A stretch of DNA of 64,000 bases from Citrobacter sp. Cu233 (lineage in GTDB: Bacteria; Pseudomonadota; Gammaproteobacteria; Enterobacterales; Enterobacteriaceae): positions 1,010,468 through 1,074,467 of the forward strand of contig NZ_JAOWIF010000028.1 of NCBI RefSeq assembly GCF_030332225.1. Direction: 5' to 3'. The position numbers were made by a program, and so were the translations under genes. Below the pieces are notes generated by a model. It worked only from the letters and a program-made list of their open reading frames with translations, was not told the origin of the DNA and ran no database searches. Numbering within the stretch: position 1 is the stretch's first letter; the number at the start of each line of letters is the position of its first letter. Shown piece after piece: positions 55,509 through 64,000 of this stretch.

Positions 55509-55976
55509 ATGCTTAAACAGGTAGAAATTTTCACCGATGGTTCTTGCCTGGGAAACCCAGGCCCTGGCGGTTATGGGGCTATTTTACGCTATCGCGGGCG
55601 CGAAAAAACCTTTGCCGAAGGGTACAACCTCACCACCAATAACCGTATGGAGTTGATGGCGGCAATTGTCGCGCTGGAAGCACTTAAAGAGCCATGTGAA
55701 GTGGTACTCAGCACCGACAGCCAGTACGTGCGCCAGGGCATTACACAATGGATCCACAACTGGAAAAAACGCGGCTGGAAAACCGCAGATAAAAAGCCGG
55801 TGAAGAACGTCGATCTGTGGAAACGTCTGGATGCCGCGCTTGGACCACACCAAATCAAATGGGAATGGGTTAAAGGGCATGCGGGCCATCCGGAAAACGA
55901 ACGCTGTGATGAGCTTGCACGTGCTGCGGCAATGAGTCCCACCCAGGATGATGTTGGGTATCAAGCAGAGTCTTAA
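55509..55976 (+). CDS. rnhA: ribonuclease HI
   Basis: 155 residues, as in E. coli. Catalytic residues are in [15 protein letters not shown] (Asp10), NRMELMA (Glu48), STDSQY (Asp70) and ERCDELA (Asp134). It removes RNA from RNA-DNA hybrids. Its stop overlaps the 3' end of convergent yafS by 4 bp. Confidence 0.98.
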   Translation: MLKQVEIFTDGSCLGNPGPGGYGAILRYRGREKTFAEGYNLTTNNRMELMAAIVALEALKEPCEVVLSTDSQYVRQGITQWIHNWKKRGWKTADKKPVKNVDLWKRLDAALGPHQIKWEWVKGHAGHPENERCDELARAAAMSPTQDDVGYQAES

Positions 55977-56695
55977 GCGTCTGGCTTGCGGAATTGTCGG
56001 GTTGCCCCAACAGCCTGGCGGATGCGTGCCTTACTTTTACTTTGTTTCATCGGATTGAGCGTAAGCGGAATTGTTCGCTTGCGCGCGACAACCAACTGTA
56101 GACAGCCCAGTGCCGGAATATGCGCACCTAACATTTTACCGCCCTGCTTCGCCCAGGGCAGCACGTGGAACCGGCTATAGTGCAGCACCTCAAAATTCAG
56201 CAAAGAGAGCCAATCCAGTTGACGCATCAGGGTAAACATCCGGCTGTTGTAAGGCGGTGTTTTACGTAGCACTGGCACCAGCTTACGCAATCCCATCAGG
56301 CTAACCGGGTTAAACCCGCTCAGTATTAACCAGCCATCATCAATCAGTACCCGGTCGGCTTCACGCAATAAGCGATGCGGATCGGCGCACCACGGTAGTG
56401 TATGAGCCAGCAGACAGACATCCACGGATTTATCGGCAAAAGGAAGGTGTAAAGGATCGGCCGTAACCTGCATGGGCGAACCTTGCAAAGAAACATTTAC
56501 CTGATGAGAAACCGCGCACGCTTCAGAATCGATTTCTGCGCTTAAATTACCAATCTTAAGCAGATGAAAACCGTACATTTTTGCGAACCACGGGTTAAGC
56601 TGATGTTCCAGCGCCTCACGATAGTGCTCACCCCAGGGTAAATCATCCCAGCTAACGGGCGCTACGACAGTTTGAGGGATCCTTGCCGGTTTCAT
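55973..56695 (-). CDS. yafS: SAM-dependent methyltransferase-like protein YafS
   Basis: 240 residues from [13 protein letters not shown] at 56695, the E. coli length. A class I methyltransferase-type core is suggested ([22 protein letters not shown]), but the usual glycine-rich SAM loop is not clear. The function is unknown. It is divergent from gloB, with 33 bp between. Confidence 0.92.
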   Translation of the reverse strand: MKPARIPQTVVAPVSWDDLPWGEHYREALEHQLNPWFAKMYGFHLLKIGNLSAEIDSEACAVSHQVNVSLQGSPMQVTADPLHLPFADKSVDVCLLAHTLPWCADPHRLLREADRVLIDDGWLILSGFNPVSLMGLRKLVPVLRKTPPYNSRMFTLMRQLDWLSLLNFEVLHYSRFHVLPWAKQGGKMLGAHIPALGCLQLVVARKRTIPLTLNPMKQSKSKARIRQAVGATRQFRKPDA

Positions 56696-56728
56696 CACAA
56701 CCTTCCGTTACGCATTGAGAGGTAATTT

Positions 56729-57484
56729 ATGAATCTTAACAGTATTCCCGCATTTCAGGACAATTACATCTGGGTCCTGACAAATAATGAAAACCGTTGC
56801 CTGATTGTCGATCCGGGCGAAGCCGCTCCCGTTCTGAAAGCGATGGCAGAACATCACTGGGTGCCAGAGGCCATTTTCCTGACCCATCACCACCATGATC
56901 ATGTTGGCGGTGTGAAAGAACTTTTGCAACATTTCCCACAATTAGTGGTTTACGGACCGGCTGAAACGCAAGATAAGGGAACGACCCACATAGTCAAAGA
57001 TGGCGATATTGCACTCGTTTTAGGGCATGAATTTAAGGTAATTGCTACGCCGGGTCACACTTTAGGACATATTTGTTACTTTAGCCAACCTTATCTATTT
57101 TGTGGTGACACGCTATTTTCAGGCGGCTGTGGCAGACTATTTGAAGGTACAGCTCTGCAGATGTATCAATCACTTAGTAAATTGAATGCGCTTCCTGATG
57201 ATACGCTTATCTGCTGTGCTCATGAATACACATTAGCAAACATGAAGTTTGCCTTAAGCATTCTGCCGCACGATTCGTGCATAAATGAATATTATCGTAA
57301 AGTTAATGAGTTACGCGTAAAAAAACAAATGACACTCCCCGTAATTCTGAAAAATGAGCGGCGAAATAATCTTTTTTTAAGAACAGAAGATATTGATTTA
57401 ATTAATGAAATAAACAAAGAAACAATATTGCAACAACCTGAAGAGCGTTTTGCCTGGTTAAGGTCAAAGAAAGATACGTTCTGA
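56729..57484 (+). CDS. gloB: hydroxyacylglutathione hydrolase (glyoxalase II)
   Basis: 251 residues, as in E. coli. The metallo-beta-lactamase metal motif is [32 protein letters not shown] and CAHEYT supply further ligands. It cleaves S-lactoylglutathione in methylglyoxal detoxification. Confidence 0.97.
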   Translation: MNLNSIPAFQDNYIWVLTNNENRCLIVDPGEAAPVLKAMAEHHWVPEAIFLTHHHHDHVGGVKELLQHFPQLVVYGPAETQDKGTTHIVKDGDIALVLGHEFKVIATPGHTLGHICYFSQPYLFCGDTLFSGGCGRLFEGTALQMYQSLSKLNALPDDTLICCAHEYTLANMKFALSILPHDSCINEYYRKVNELRVKKQMTLPVILKNERRNNLFLRTEDIDLINEINKETILQQPEERFAWLRSKKDTF

Positions 57485-57555
57485 CAATTCCGGGTTGCCT
57501 TTTGAAAACTTCGCCGTTATGATCGGTCGTCTTTTAAGCAACTATTGACACACAC

Positions 57556-58914
57556 ATGAAGGCAAAAGCGATATTACTCGCCTCTGTCCTGCTTGTTGGG
57601 TGCCAGAATACTGGTAACGTCCAACAACATGCACAGAGCCTTTCTGCAGCTGGTCAAGGGGAAGCAGGAAAGTTTACAAGTCAGGCGCGATGGATGGACG
57701 ATGGAACATCTATCGCTGCTGATCAGGATTTGTGGGCTTTCATTGGTGACGAGCTAAAGATGGGAATTCCGGAAAACAACCGGATTCGCGAACAAAAACA
57801 GAAGTATTTACGCAATAAGAGCTATCTCCACGATGTAACTTTACGGGCAGAGCCGTATATGTACTGGATAGCCGGGCAAGTTAAGAAACGTAACATGCCT
57901 ATGGAACTGGTACTACTACCCATAGTGGAGAGCGCTTTTGATCCTCACGCAACGTCTGGCGCCAATGCCGCAGGTATTTGGCAGATCATTCCGAGCACGG
58001 GGCGCAATTATGGTTTAAAACAGACCCGTAGTTATGATGCACGTCGCGACATTGTGGCTTCCACCACTGCCGCGCTGGACATGATGCAGCGTCTGAACAA
58101 GATGTTTGATGGCGACTGGCTGCTGACCGTTGCCGCGTATAATAGCGGTGAAGGTCGCGTGATGAAGGCAATCAAAGCGAACAAGTCTCGGGGTAAATCC
58201 ACCGATTTCTGGTCGCTCCCTTTGCCTCAGGAAACGAAGCAGTATGTGCCCAAAATGCTGGCGTTGAGTGATATTCTCAAAAACAGCAAACGCTATGGCG
58301 TGCGTCTGCCTACCACAGACGAAAGCCGTGCGTTGGCACGTGTTCGCCTGAACAGTCCGGTTGAGATGGCTCAGGTTGCCGATATGGCGGGTATTTCCGT
58401 CAGCAAACTGAAGACCTTCAATGCAGGTGTGAAAGGCTCCACGTTGGGTGCCAGCGGTCCGCAATACGTGATGGTACCAAAGAAGCATGCAGAGAAACTG
58501 CGTGAGTCTCTGGCTTCCGGCGAAATTGCAGCCGTACAGTCAACGTTGGTTGCAGATAACACGCCGCTGAACAGCCGTAGCTACAAAGTTCGCTCTGGCG
58601 ATACGCTTTCTGGCGTCGCGGCACGTCTTGGCGTGAGCACGAAGGATCTGCAGCAGTGGAATAATCTGCGTGGATCATCCCTGAAAGTGGGCCAAAGCCT
58701 GACCGTAGGTGCTGGCACCAGTGCACAGCGACTGGCTAACAACAGCGATAGCATCACCTATCGTGTGCGTAAAGGCGACTCTCTGTCGAGCATTGCCAAA
58801 CGCCATGGTGTTAACATCAAGGATGTAATGCGCTGGAACAGTGATACGGACAATCTGCAGCCGGGCGATCAGCTCACGTTGTTTGTCAAAAACAACGGCA
58901 TGCCTGACTCCTGA
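57556..58914 (+). CDS. mltD: membrane-bound lytic murein transglycosylase D
   Basis: 452 residues, as in E. coli. Lipoprotein signal with lipobox LVGC (Cys16). The transglycosylase domain (about 100-250) has the catalytic Glu in VESAFDPHATSGANAAG, with GIWQIIPSTG and AAYNSGEGRV. Two LysM domains (about 342-388 and 400-448) bind peptidoglycan. It ends before a strong terminator. Confidence 0.97.
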   Translation: MKAKAILLASVLLVGCQNTGNVQQHAQSLSAAGQGEAGKFTSQARWMDDGTSIAADQDLWAFIGDELKMGIPENNRIREQKQKYLRNKSYLHDVTLRAEPYMYWIAGQVKKRNMPMELVLLPIVESAFDPHATSGANAAGIWQIIPSTGRNYGLKQTRSYDARRDIVASTTAALDMMQRLNKMFDGDWLLTVAAYNSGEGRVMKAIKANKSRGKSTDFWSLPLPQETKQYVPKMLALSDILKNSKRYGVRLPTTDESRALARVRLNSPVEMAQVADMAGISVSKLKTFNAGVKGSTLGASGPQYVMVPKKHAEKLRESLASGEIAAVQSTLVADNTPLNSRSYKVRSGDTLSGVAARLGVSTKDLQQWNNLRGSSLKVGQSLTVGAGTSAQRLANNSDSITYRVRKGDSLSSIAKRHGVNIKDVMRWNSDTDNLQPGDQLTLFVKNNGMPDS

Positions 58915-58930
58915 TAACATTGTAAAAATG

Positions 58931-58961
58931 AAGGCACTGGTTTCCCCCCAGTGCCTTTTTT
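58931..58961 (+). terminator. Rho-independent terminator of mltD
   Basis: AAGGCACTGG pairs with CCAGTGCCTT around TTTCCCC, followed by TTTT. Confidence 0.9.
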
Positions 58962-58963
58962 AT

Positions 58964-59734
58964 TTATCCCGCTTTATGTGCCTCAACCATTATCGTATCA
59001 CTGGTGAATGAACCATCCTCCTGTAATGCGAAGTAGACTTTCACTTCAGCAGATGCACTCTGCTGATATAAACGAATAGCTTCAGTCAACGCGGCAGGTG
59101 TGCGCATCCGCGCCACCCACGAACTGAACTCCAGCGGCAGGCGATCCGTCAACAGGGTATCGGTAATCAAACCAGCGTCGTTGATTAAAGACAGCCACTC
59201 ACCGCTGGAATAGTTGCGCACATGCGAGGTATCGCGCAGCGCTTCAACGGTTTGCAGCCAGATATCACGCACCGGATGCCCAGGTGACATCACATCCATT
59301 ACGATAGCCACACCACCGGGTTTCAGTACACGATTGACTTCACGCAGCGCACGTCCGACATCATGCCAGTGATGCGCTGAATAGCGGCTAATCACTACAT
59401 CAAAAGCGCAATCGCCGAACGGCAGGCTCTCTGCATATCCCTGTTGCGTGGTGATATTGTCCAGGCCCTTCTCTTTTGCAGCCTCTGCAACCACCTCAAG
59501 CATTTGAGACGATAAATCATAAGCCACAACCCGTTGTACGTTTTGCGCAGCCACAAAACTGGCGTGCCCTGCTCCACATCCCATATCCAGTATCCGTGCC
59601 TGTGGAAAAACAGACAGCCTTTCCGCCAGTCGTTGTAAATCACGACCAGTAGCATGAACGGTACTGGTTAAATAGGCATTAGCCTGGGAGCCAAACTGCT
59701 TTTCGACGTTGTCATGGTGGGAGCGTGTTGTCAT
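58964..59734 (-). CDS. yafE: class I SAM-dependent methyltransferase YafE
   Basis: 256 residues; the K-12 annotation is shorter at its N-terminus. The SAM motif is ILDMGCGAGHASF (about residues 48-60), followed by YDLSSQML and LPFGDCAFDVVISRYSAHH. This UbiE/ArsM-like group methylates small molecules, but the substrate is unknown. It is followed on the same strand by yafD upstream. Confidence 0.92.
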   Translation of the reverse strand: MTTRSHHDNVEKQFGSQANAYLTSTVHATGRDLQRLAERLSVFPQARILDMGCGAGHASFVAAQNVQRVVAYDLSSQMLEVVAEAAKEKGLDNITTQQGYAESLPFGDCAFDVVISRYSAHHWHDVGRALREVNRVLKPGGVAIVMDVMSPGHPVRDIWLQTVEALRDTSHVRNYSSGEWLSLINDAGLITDTLLTDRLPLEFSSWVARMRTPAALTEAIRLYQQSASAEVKVYFALQEDGSFTSDTIMVEAHKAG

Positions 59735-59812
59735 TGTGTTGTCCTTCGGTTGTTGTGAAATATGAAGGGCAGCACCATCACAGGCCTGCCCTACGGCAGA
59801 CCTGACACACCT

Positions 59813-60622
<810 letters not shown>

Positions 60623-60744
60623 TCAAACCTCTATAACGTCAACCAGTCCGCAGCCGGACTGGTTCTTCTGTTATAGGGACTTTAACACTCACTTTCAACG
60701 AACAATTGCAGTTTGTTTTGTAAGTGGGCACTTACATCAACAAT

Positions 60745-61920
60745 TTATCCCAATACTACCCGCGCCGGTTTATCCAGGCGACCGCTGATACCCATCAGTA
60801 AAAAAGCGGCCAGAACAATCAGTGCGCCAATCCACGGTGTCTGTGCTAAACCATAATGCGCTACCGTTTGTCCGCCAATCACAGAGCCAAGCGCAATGCC
60901 AATATTAAACGCAGCAATGTTCAGACCGGATGCTACATCCACCGCATTGGGGGTAAATTGTTCCGCTTTCTGTACCACGTAAACCTGCAAACCCGGAACA
61001 TTGCCGAAGGCGAAGATCCCCATCACCAGAATCGTAACTAACGCAGCGTATTGCGTAGAGGCTGTCAGTTGAAAGATCATCAGCAGGACAAACAACGCCG
61101 CGAAGATAAATTTCAGCGCCGGGACAGCACCATGTTTATCCGCCAGCTTACCTCCCCAGATATTACCGATAGCGACCGATACGCCATAACCCAGTAAGAT
61201 CCAGCTTACCGCTGCCGGCGAGAAACCTGCCAGGTCCTGCATCATAGGTGCCAGGAAGGTGAACGCAGTGAAGACACCACCGTACCCCAATGCCGTAACA
61301 GCGTAGATAAGCAACAGGCGTGGATGGGTTAACACTTTTACCTGATCACGAATACTGGCGGCCGCCCGACCCGGAATATTCGCAGGGATCAGCAGTTGGC
61401 TGCTAATCAGTGCAATCACCCCCAACAGTGATACGGCAAGGAAAGTCTCGCGCCAGCCAAAGTGTTGTCCGATAAATGTACCCAGCGGTACTCCCGTCAC
61501 CAGTGCAACGGTTAAACCACCAAACATAATCGCGATGGCAGAGGCGGCTTTCTCTTTTGGCACCAGGCTTGTCGCAATCGTAGAACCAATTGAGAAGAAG
61601 ACACCATGTGCCAGGCCTGTCAGCAGGCGGGCAACAATTAATGTCGTATAACCAGGTGCCTGCCATGCCAGCAAGTTACCGGCCGTAAACAGGACCATCA
61701 GCGCAACCAACAGTTGCTTACGTGGCAGGCGTCCGGTCAGGGCGGTAAGTACCGGCGCGCCAATTGCCACACCCAGCGCATAGATTGAAACCAGCATCCC
61801 GGCAGAAGGTAAAGAGATCGCCAGTTGTTCAGCAATGGTCGGCACCAGGCCGACAATCACAAATTCAGTCGTGCCAATAGCGAAGGCACTTATTGTCAGT
61901 GCAAATAAAGCGAGAGGCAT
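60745..61920 (-). CDS. MFS efflux permease, AraJ/YdhP-like
   Basis: 391 residues from the ATG at 61920, with GGAG six bases upstream; the frame extends to 62052 but overlaps the yafC promoter region. Twelve membrane segments. Motifs are GTTEFVIVGLVPTIA in segment 1 (typical of the DHA1/AraJ efflux group) and the loop TGRLPRKQ. The typical substrates are drugs, sugars or metabolites. It is divergent from the LysR-type gene yafC, which suggests that YafC controls it. E. coli K-12 lacks this gene at this place. Confidence 0.87.
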   Translation of the reverse strand: MPLALFALTISAFAIGTTEFVIVGLVPTIAEQLAISLPSAGMLVSIYALGVAIGAPVLTALTGRLPRKQLLVALMVLFTAGNLLAWQAPGYTTLIVARLLTGLAHGVFFSIGSTIATSLVPKEKAASAIAIMFGGLTVALVTGVPLGTFIGQHFGWRETFLAVSLLGVIALISSQLLIPANIPGRAAASIRDQVKVLTHPRLLLIYAVTALGYGGVFTAFTFLAPMMQDLAGFSPAAVSWILLGYGVSVAIGNIWGGKLADKHGAVPALKFIFAALFVLLMIFQLTASTQYAALVTILVMGIFAFGNVPGLQVYVVQKAEQFTPNAVDVASGLNIAAFNIGIALGSVIGGQTVAHYGLAQTPWIGALIVLAAFLLMGISGRLDKPARVVLG

Positions 61921-62024
61921 AAATAGCTCCATATCATCAGTAATCGGATGACAGGCAGTATGCCTGGATGTTTTAATAACAAAAATATTCAAAATATCAA
62001 TATAATTTTGCTTCAGGTGCAAAA

Positions 62025-62939
62025 ATGAAAGCAACCTCCGAAGAACTGGCAATTTTTGTCGCGGTCGTGGAAAGCGGTAGCTTTAGCCGGGCCGCAGAGC
62101 AGCTTGGGCAGGCCAATTCCGCGGTCAGTCGGGCAGTAAAGAAACTGGAGATGAAACTGGGCGTCAGTTTGCTCAATCGAACAACCCGGCAACTCAGTCT
62201 GACAGAAGAAGGTGAACGCTACTTCAGGCGCGTACAACAGATACTGCAGGATATGGCTGCGGCGGAAACAGAAATCATGGAGTCGCGTAATACGCCGCGC
62301 GGTTTGCTGCGTATTGATGCCGCAACACCGGTGATGTTGCATTTCCTGATGCCACTGATCAAACCTTTCCGTGAGCGCTATCCCGAGATGACGTTGTCGC
62401 TGGTTTCCTCAGAGACATTTATCAATCTTATTGAACGAAAAGTGGATGTTGCGATACGTGCCGGTACCTTGACTGACTCAAGTCTGCGCGCACGGCCACT
62501 CTTTACCAGCTACCGCAAGATTATTGCTTCGCCTGACTATATTGCCCGCTTCGGTAAGCCAGAGACTGTTGAAGAGTTAAAGCAGCACCTGTGTCTGGGG
62601 TTTTCTGAACCCATTTCGCTCAATACCTGGCCCATAGCCTGTAGTGACGGACAATTGCATGAGGTTGATTGCGGTCTATCTTCGAACAGTGGCGAAACGC
62701 TGAAGCAGCTTTGCCTGAGCGGCAACGGTATTGCTTGTCTTTCAGATTATATGATTGATAAGGAGATCGCTCAGGGTAAGCTGGTCGAATTGATGGCGGA
62801 TAAACGACTGCCCGTCGAGATGCCTTTCAGCGCGGTGTATTACAGCGATCGTGCCGTCAGTACCCGTATTCGGGCATTTATCGATTTTTTAAGTGAATAT
62901 ATAAGAACAGCTCCCGGAGGAGCTGTAAAAGAGGGTTAA
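62025..62939 (+). CDS. yafC: LysR-family transcriptional regulator YafC
   Basis: 304 residues, as in E. coli. The N-terminal helix-turn-helix (about 8-65: [25 protein letters not shown] is cut in two by the turn) is followed by an inducer-binding domain from about residue 90. It is divergent from the MFS gene, with 104 bp between, the standard layout of an LTTR and its target. It is convergent with dkgB. Confidence 0.95.
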   Translation: MKATSEELAIFVAVVESGSFSRAAEQLGQANSAVSRAVKKLEMKLGVSLLNRTTRQLSLTEEGERYFRRVQQILQDMAAAETEIMESRNTPRGLLRIDAATPVMLHFLMPLIKPFRERYPEMTLSLVSSETFINLIERKVDVAIRAGTLTDSSLRARPLFTSYRKIIASPDYIARFGKPETVEELKQHLCLGFSEPISLNTWPIACSDGQLHEVDCGLSSNSGETLKQLCLSGNGIACLSDYMIDKEIAQGKLVELMADKRLPVEMPFSAVYYSDRAVSTRIRAFIDFLSEYIRTAPGGAVKEG

Positions 62940-62959
62940 AGGCAAAGAGGGTCAGACGA

Positions 62960-63763
62960 TTAATCCCATTCAGGCGCCAGACCTTCCGGGCTAACCAGGC
63001 GGTCGTTGCAATCCAGAGCAGCGATTGCCGCTTTATCTTCCGCATCAAGCTGCAGTTCCAGTGCCAGCAGATTGCTTGCCAGGTTTTCACGCTTGGTAGA
63101 AGAAGGGATCACCGAGTAACCTTCCCCCATCGCCCATGCCAGAATCACCTGGGCCGGCGTCGCGTTATGTTTAGCAGCAATACGAGCAATCACGTCATCT
63201 TTCAGCGCCTTACCGTAAGCCAGCGTCATGTAAGAAGTGATGTGGATACCGTGCTTTTTCGCCCAGTCAACAACCTTACGGCTTTGCAGATACGGAGATA
63301 ACTCAATCTGATTAGTCGCAATATTCTCTGCCCCCACAGCAGCAATAGCTTTTTCCATCAATGGGATAGTGAAGTTAGAGATACCAATTTCACGAGTCAG
63401 TCCTTGCTCTTTGGCTTCGAGCAAGGCATGCATAAACTCTTCAACAGAGACGACATCATTTGGTGATGGCCAGTGGATCAGCGTCAGATCAACATAATCT
63501 GTGCGCAGTTTTTTCAGGCTCTCTTTCAGGCTTGGGATCAGTTTGTCTTTGCCAAGATTTTCAATCCAGATCTTAGTTGTGATGTACAACTCATTACGCG
63601 GTACGCCGCTTTCGGCAATCGCCTGGCCAACAGCTGCTTCATTATCATAGATTTGTGCAGTGTCGACTGCGCGATAACCCAGCTCAAGAGCTGTTTTAAC
63701 GGAAGCGATAACCACGTCGTCTTTCAGGCGGAAAGTACCTAAACCAAATGCAGGGACAGTCAT
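62960..63763 (-). CDS. dkgB: 2,5-diketo-D-gluconate reductase B / methylglyoxal aldo-keto reductase
   Basis: 267 residues from [16 protein letters not shown] at 63763, the E. coli length; the ORF starts 7 codons earlier. Aldo-keto reductase residues: Asp in [10 protein letters not shown] with the catalytic Tyr, Lys in TTKIW, His in LIHWPSP; the NADPH-binding patch is [10 protein letters not shown]. It is next to aspU as in E. coli. Confidence 0.96.
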   Translation of the reverse strand: MTVPAFGLGTFRLKDDVVIASVKTALELGYRAVDTAQIYDNEAAVGQAIAESGVPRNELYITTKIWIENLGKDKLIPSLKESLKKLRTDYVDLTLIHWPSPNDVVSVEEFMHALLEAKEQGLTREIGISNFTIPLMEKAIAAVGAENIATNQIELSPYLQSRKVVDWAKKHGIHITSYMTLAYGKALKDDVIARIAAKHNATPAQVILAWAMGEGYSVIPSSTKRENLASNLLALELQLDAEDKAAIAALDCNDRLVSPEGLAPEWD

Positions 63764-63892
63764 AGAATTCCTCTTTTTAATCACAATATTCGTTAACTGA
63801 GGGGATTATGACCTTCTACTCTTTATAGAAAAAGAGCGAAAAATGCAGAGGATTTTTGCAAATTTAGCAATAATAAAGTTACAGGCAAAGAA

Positions 63893-63920
63893 AAAGCCCT
63901 GAGCAAATGCTCAGGGCTCT
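63893..63920 (-). terminator. terminator of aspU
   Basis: AGCCCTGAGCA pairs with TGCTCAGGGCT; on the minus strand it is followed by TTTTTC. Confidence 0.9.
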
Positions 63921-63927
63921 TAATAAG

Positions 63928-64000
63928 TGGCGGAACGGACGGGACTCGAACCCGCGACCCCCTGCGTGACAGGCAGGTATTCTAACCAACTGAACTACCG
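63928..64000 (-). tRNA. aspU: tRNA-Asp(GUC), 5' end outside window
   Basis: The last 73 of 77 nt of a second tRNA-Asp; the anticodon loop is CTGTCAC and the 3' end is CCA-encoded. In E. coli, aspU lies between dkgB and an rRNA operon, so rrn genes are expected just beyond the window. The gene is complete except for its first four bases. Confidence 0.93.

Overview
The window is a stretch of enterobacterial chromosome carrying accessory DNA. The right half (about 38.5-64 kb) holds the order proA-proB, phoE, crl, frsA, gpt, pepD, dinB, yafK, yafJ, lpcA, fadE, yafV, aspV, dnaQ, rnhA, yafS, gloB, mltD, yafE, yafD, yafC, dkgB, aspU. It runs inverted relative to the usual E. coli map. Protein lengths match E. 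coli, but residues differ and the E. coli insertions between pepD and yafK are absent. I infer a close relative such as Citrobacter; the genus is not proven.

Layout. (1) 1-7.9 kb: 3' end of an srf-type envelope operon: SrfC C-terminus, a one-pass membrane protein, a secreted vWA protein, a LolD/MacB-like ATPase, an FtsX-like permease and a formylglycine-generating-enzyme-like protein, nearly all overlapping. (2) 8-10.8 kb: five small exported proteins, one made of six RTDSFGTTR repeats. (3) 11-17.5 kb: a CitA/DcuS-type two-component pair followed by an afuABC-type ABC importer. (4) 17.8-27.7 kb: two galactitol-type PTS operons with sugar-phosphate isomerase, epimerase and dehydrogenase genes, a DeoR and a SorC regulator, and a set of palindromic operators spaced about 120 bp apart.

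(5) 28.36-38.50 kb: a complete-looking P4-like phage satellite integrated at the 3' end of thrW. It has an imperfect att repeat at each end, alpha primase-helicase, cnr, a kil-like gene, a CI-RNA immunity region with seqA/B/C-like complementarity, vis, two GTGAACAG iteron clusters, a Delta/Ogr-activated late promoter, sid-delta-psu, a cos site, and integrase. Between cos and integrase, where P4 itself carries gop-beta-cII, lies an AT-rich two-gene module: a reverse transcriptase (YVDD) and a protein with a PD-(D/E)XK-like signature. It is translationally coupled to the integrase and closed by a terminator. P4-like satellites are known to carry antiphage genes at this place, so this is the best candidate in the window for an undescribed defence system.

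(6) 38.5-64 kb: housekeeping genes with recognisable regulatory sites: a Pho box before phoE, a LexA box before dinB, a FadR site before fadE, REP-type and large palindromic repeats, and three tRNAs (thrW, aspV and a truncated aspU at the window end). A divergent LysR/MFS pair (yafC and an efflux permease) lies near the right edge.
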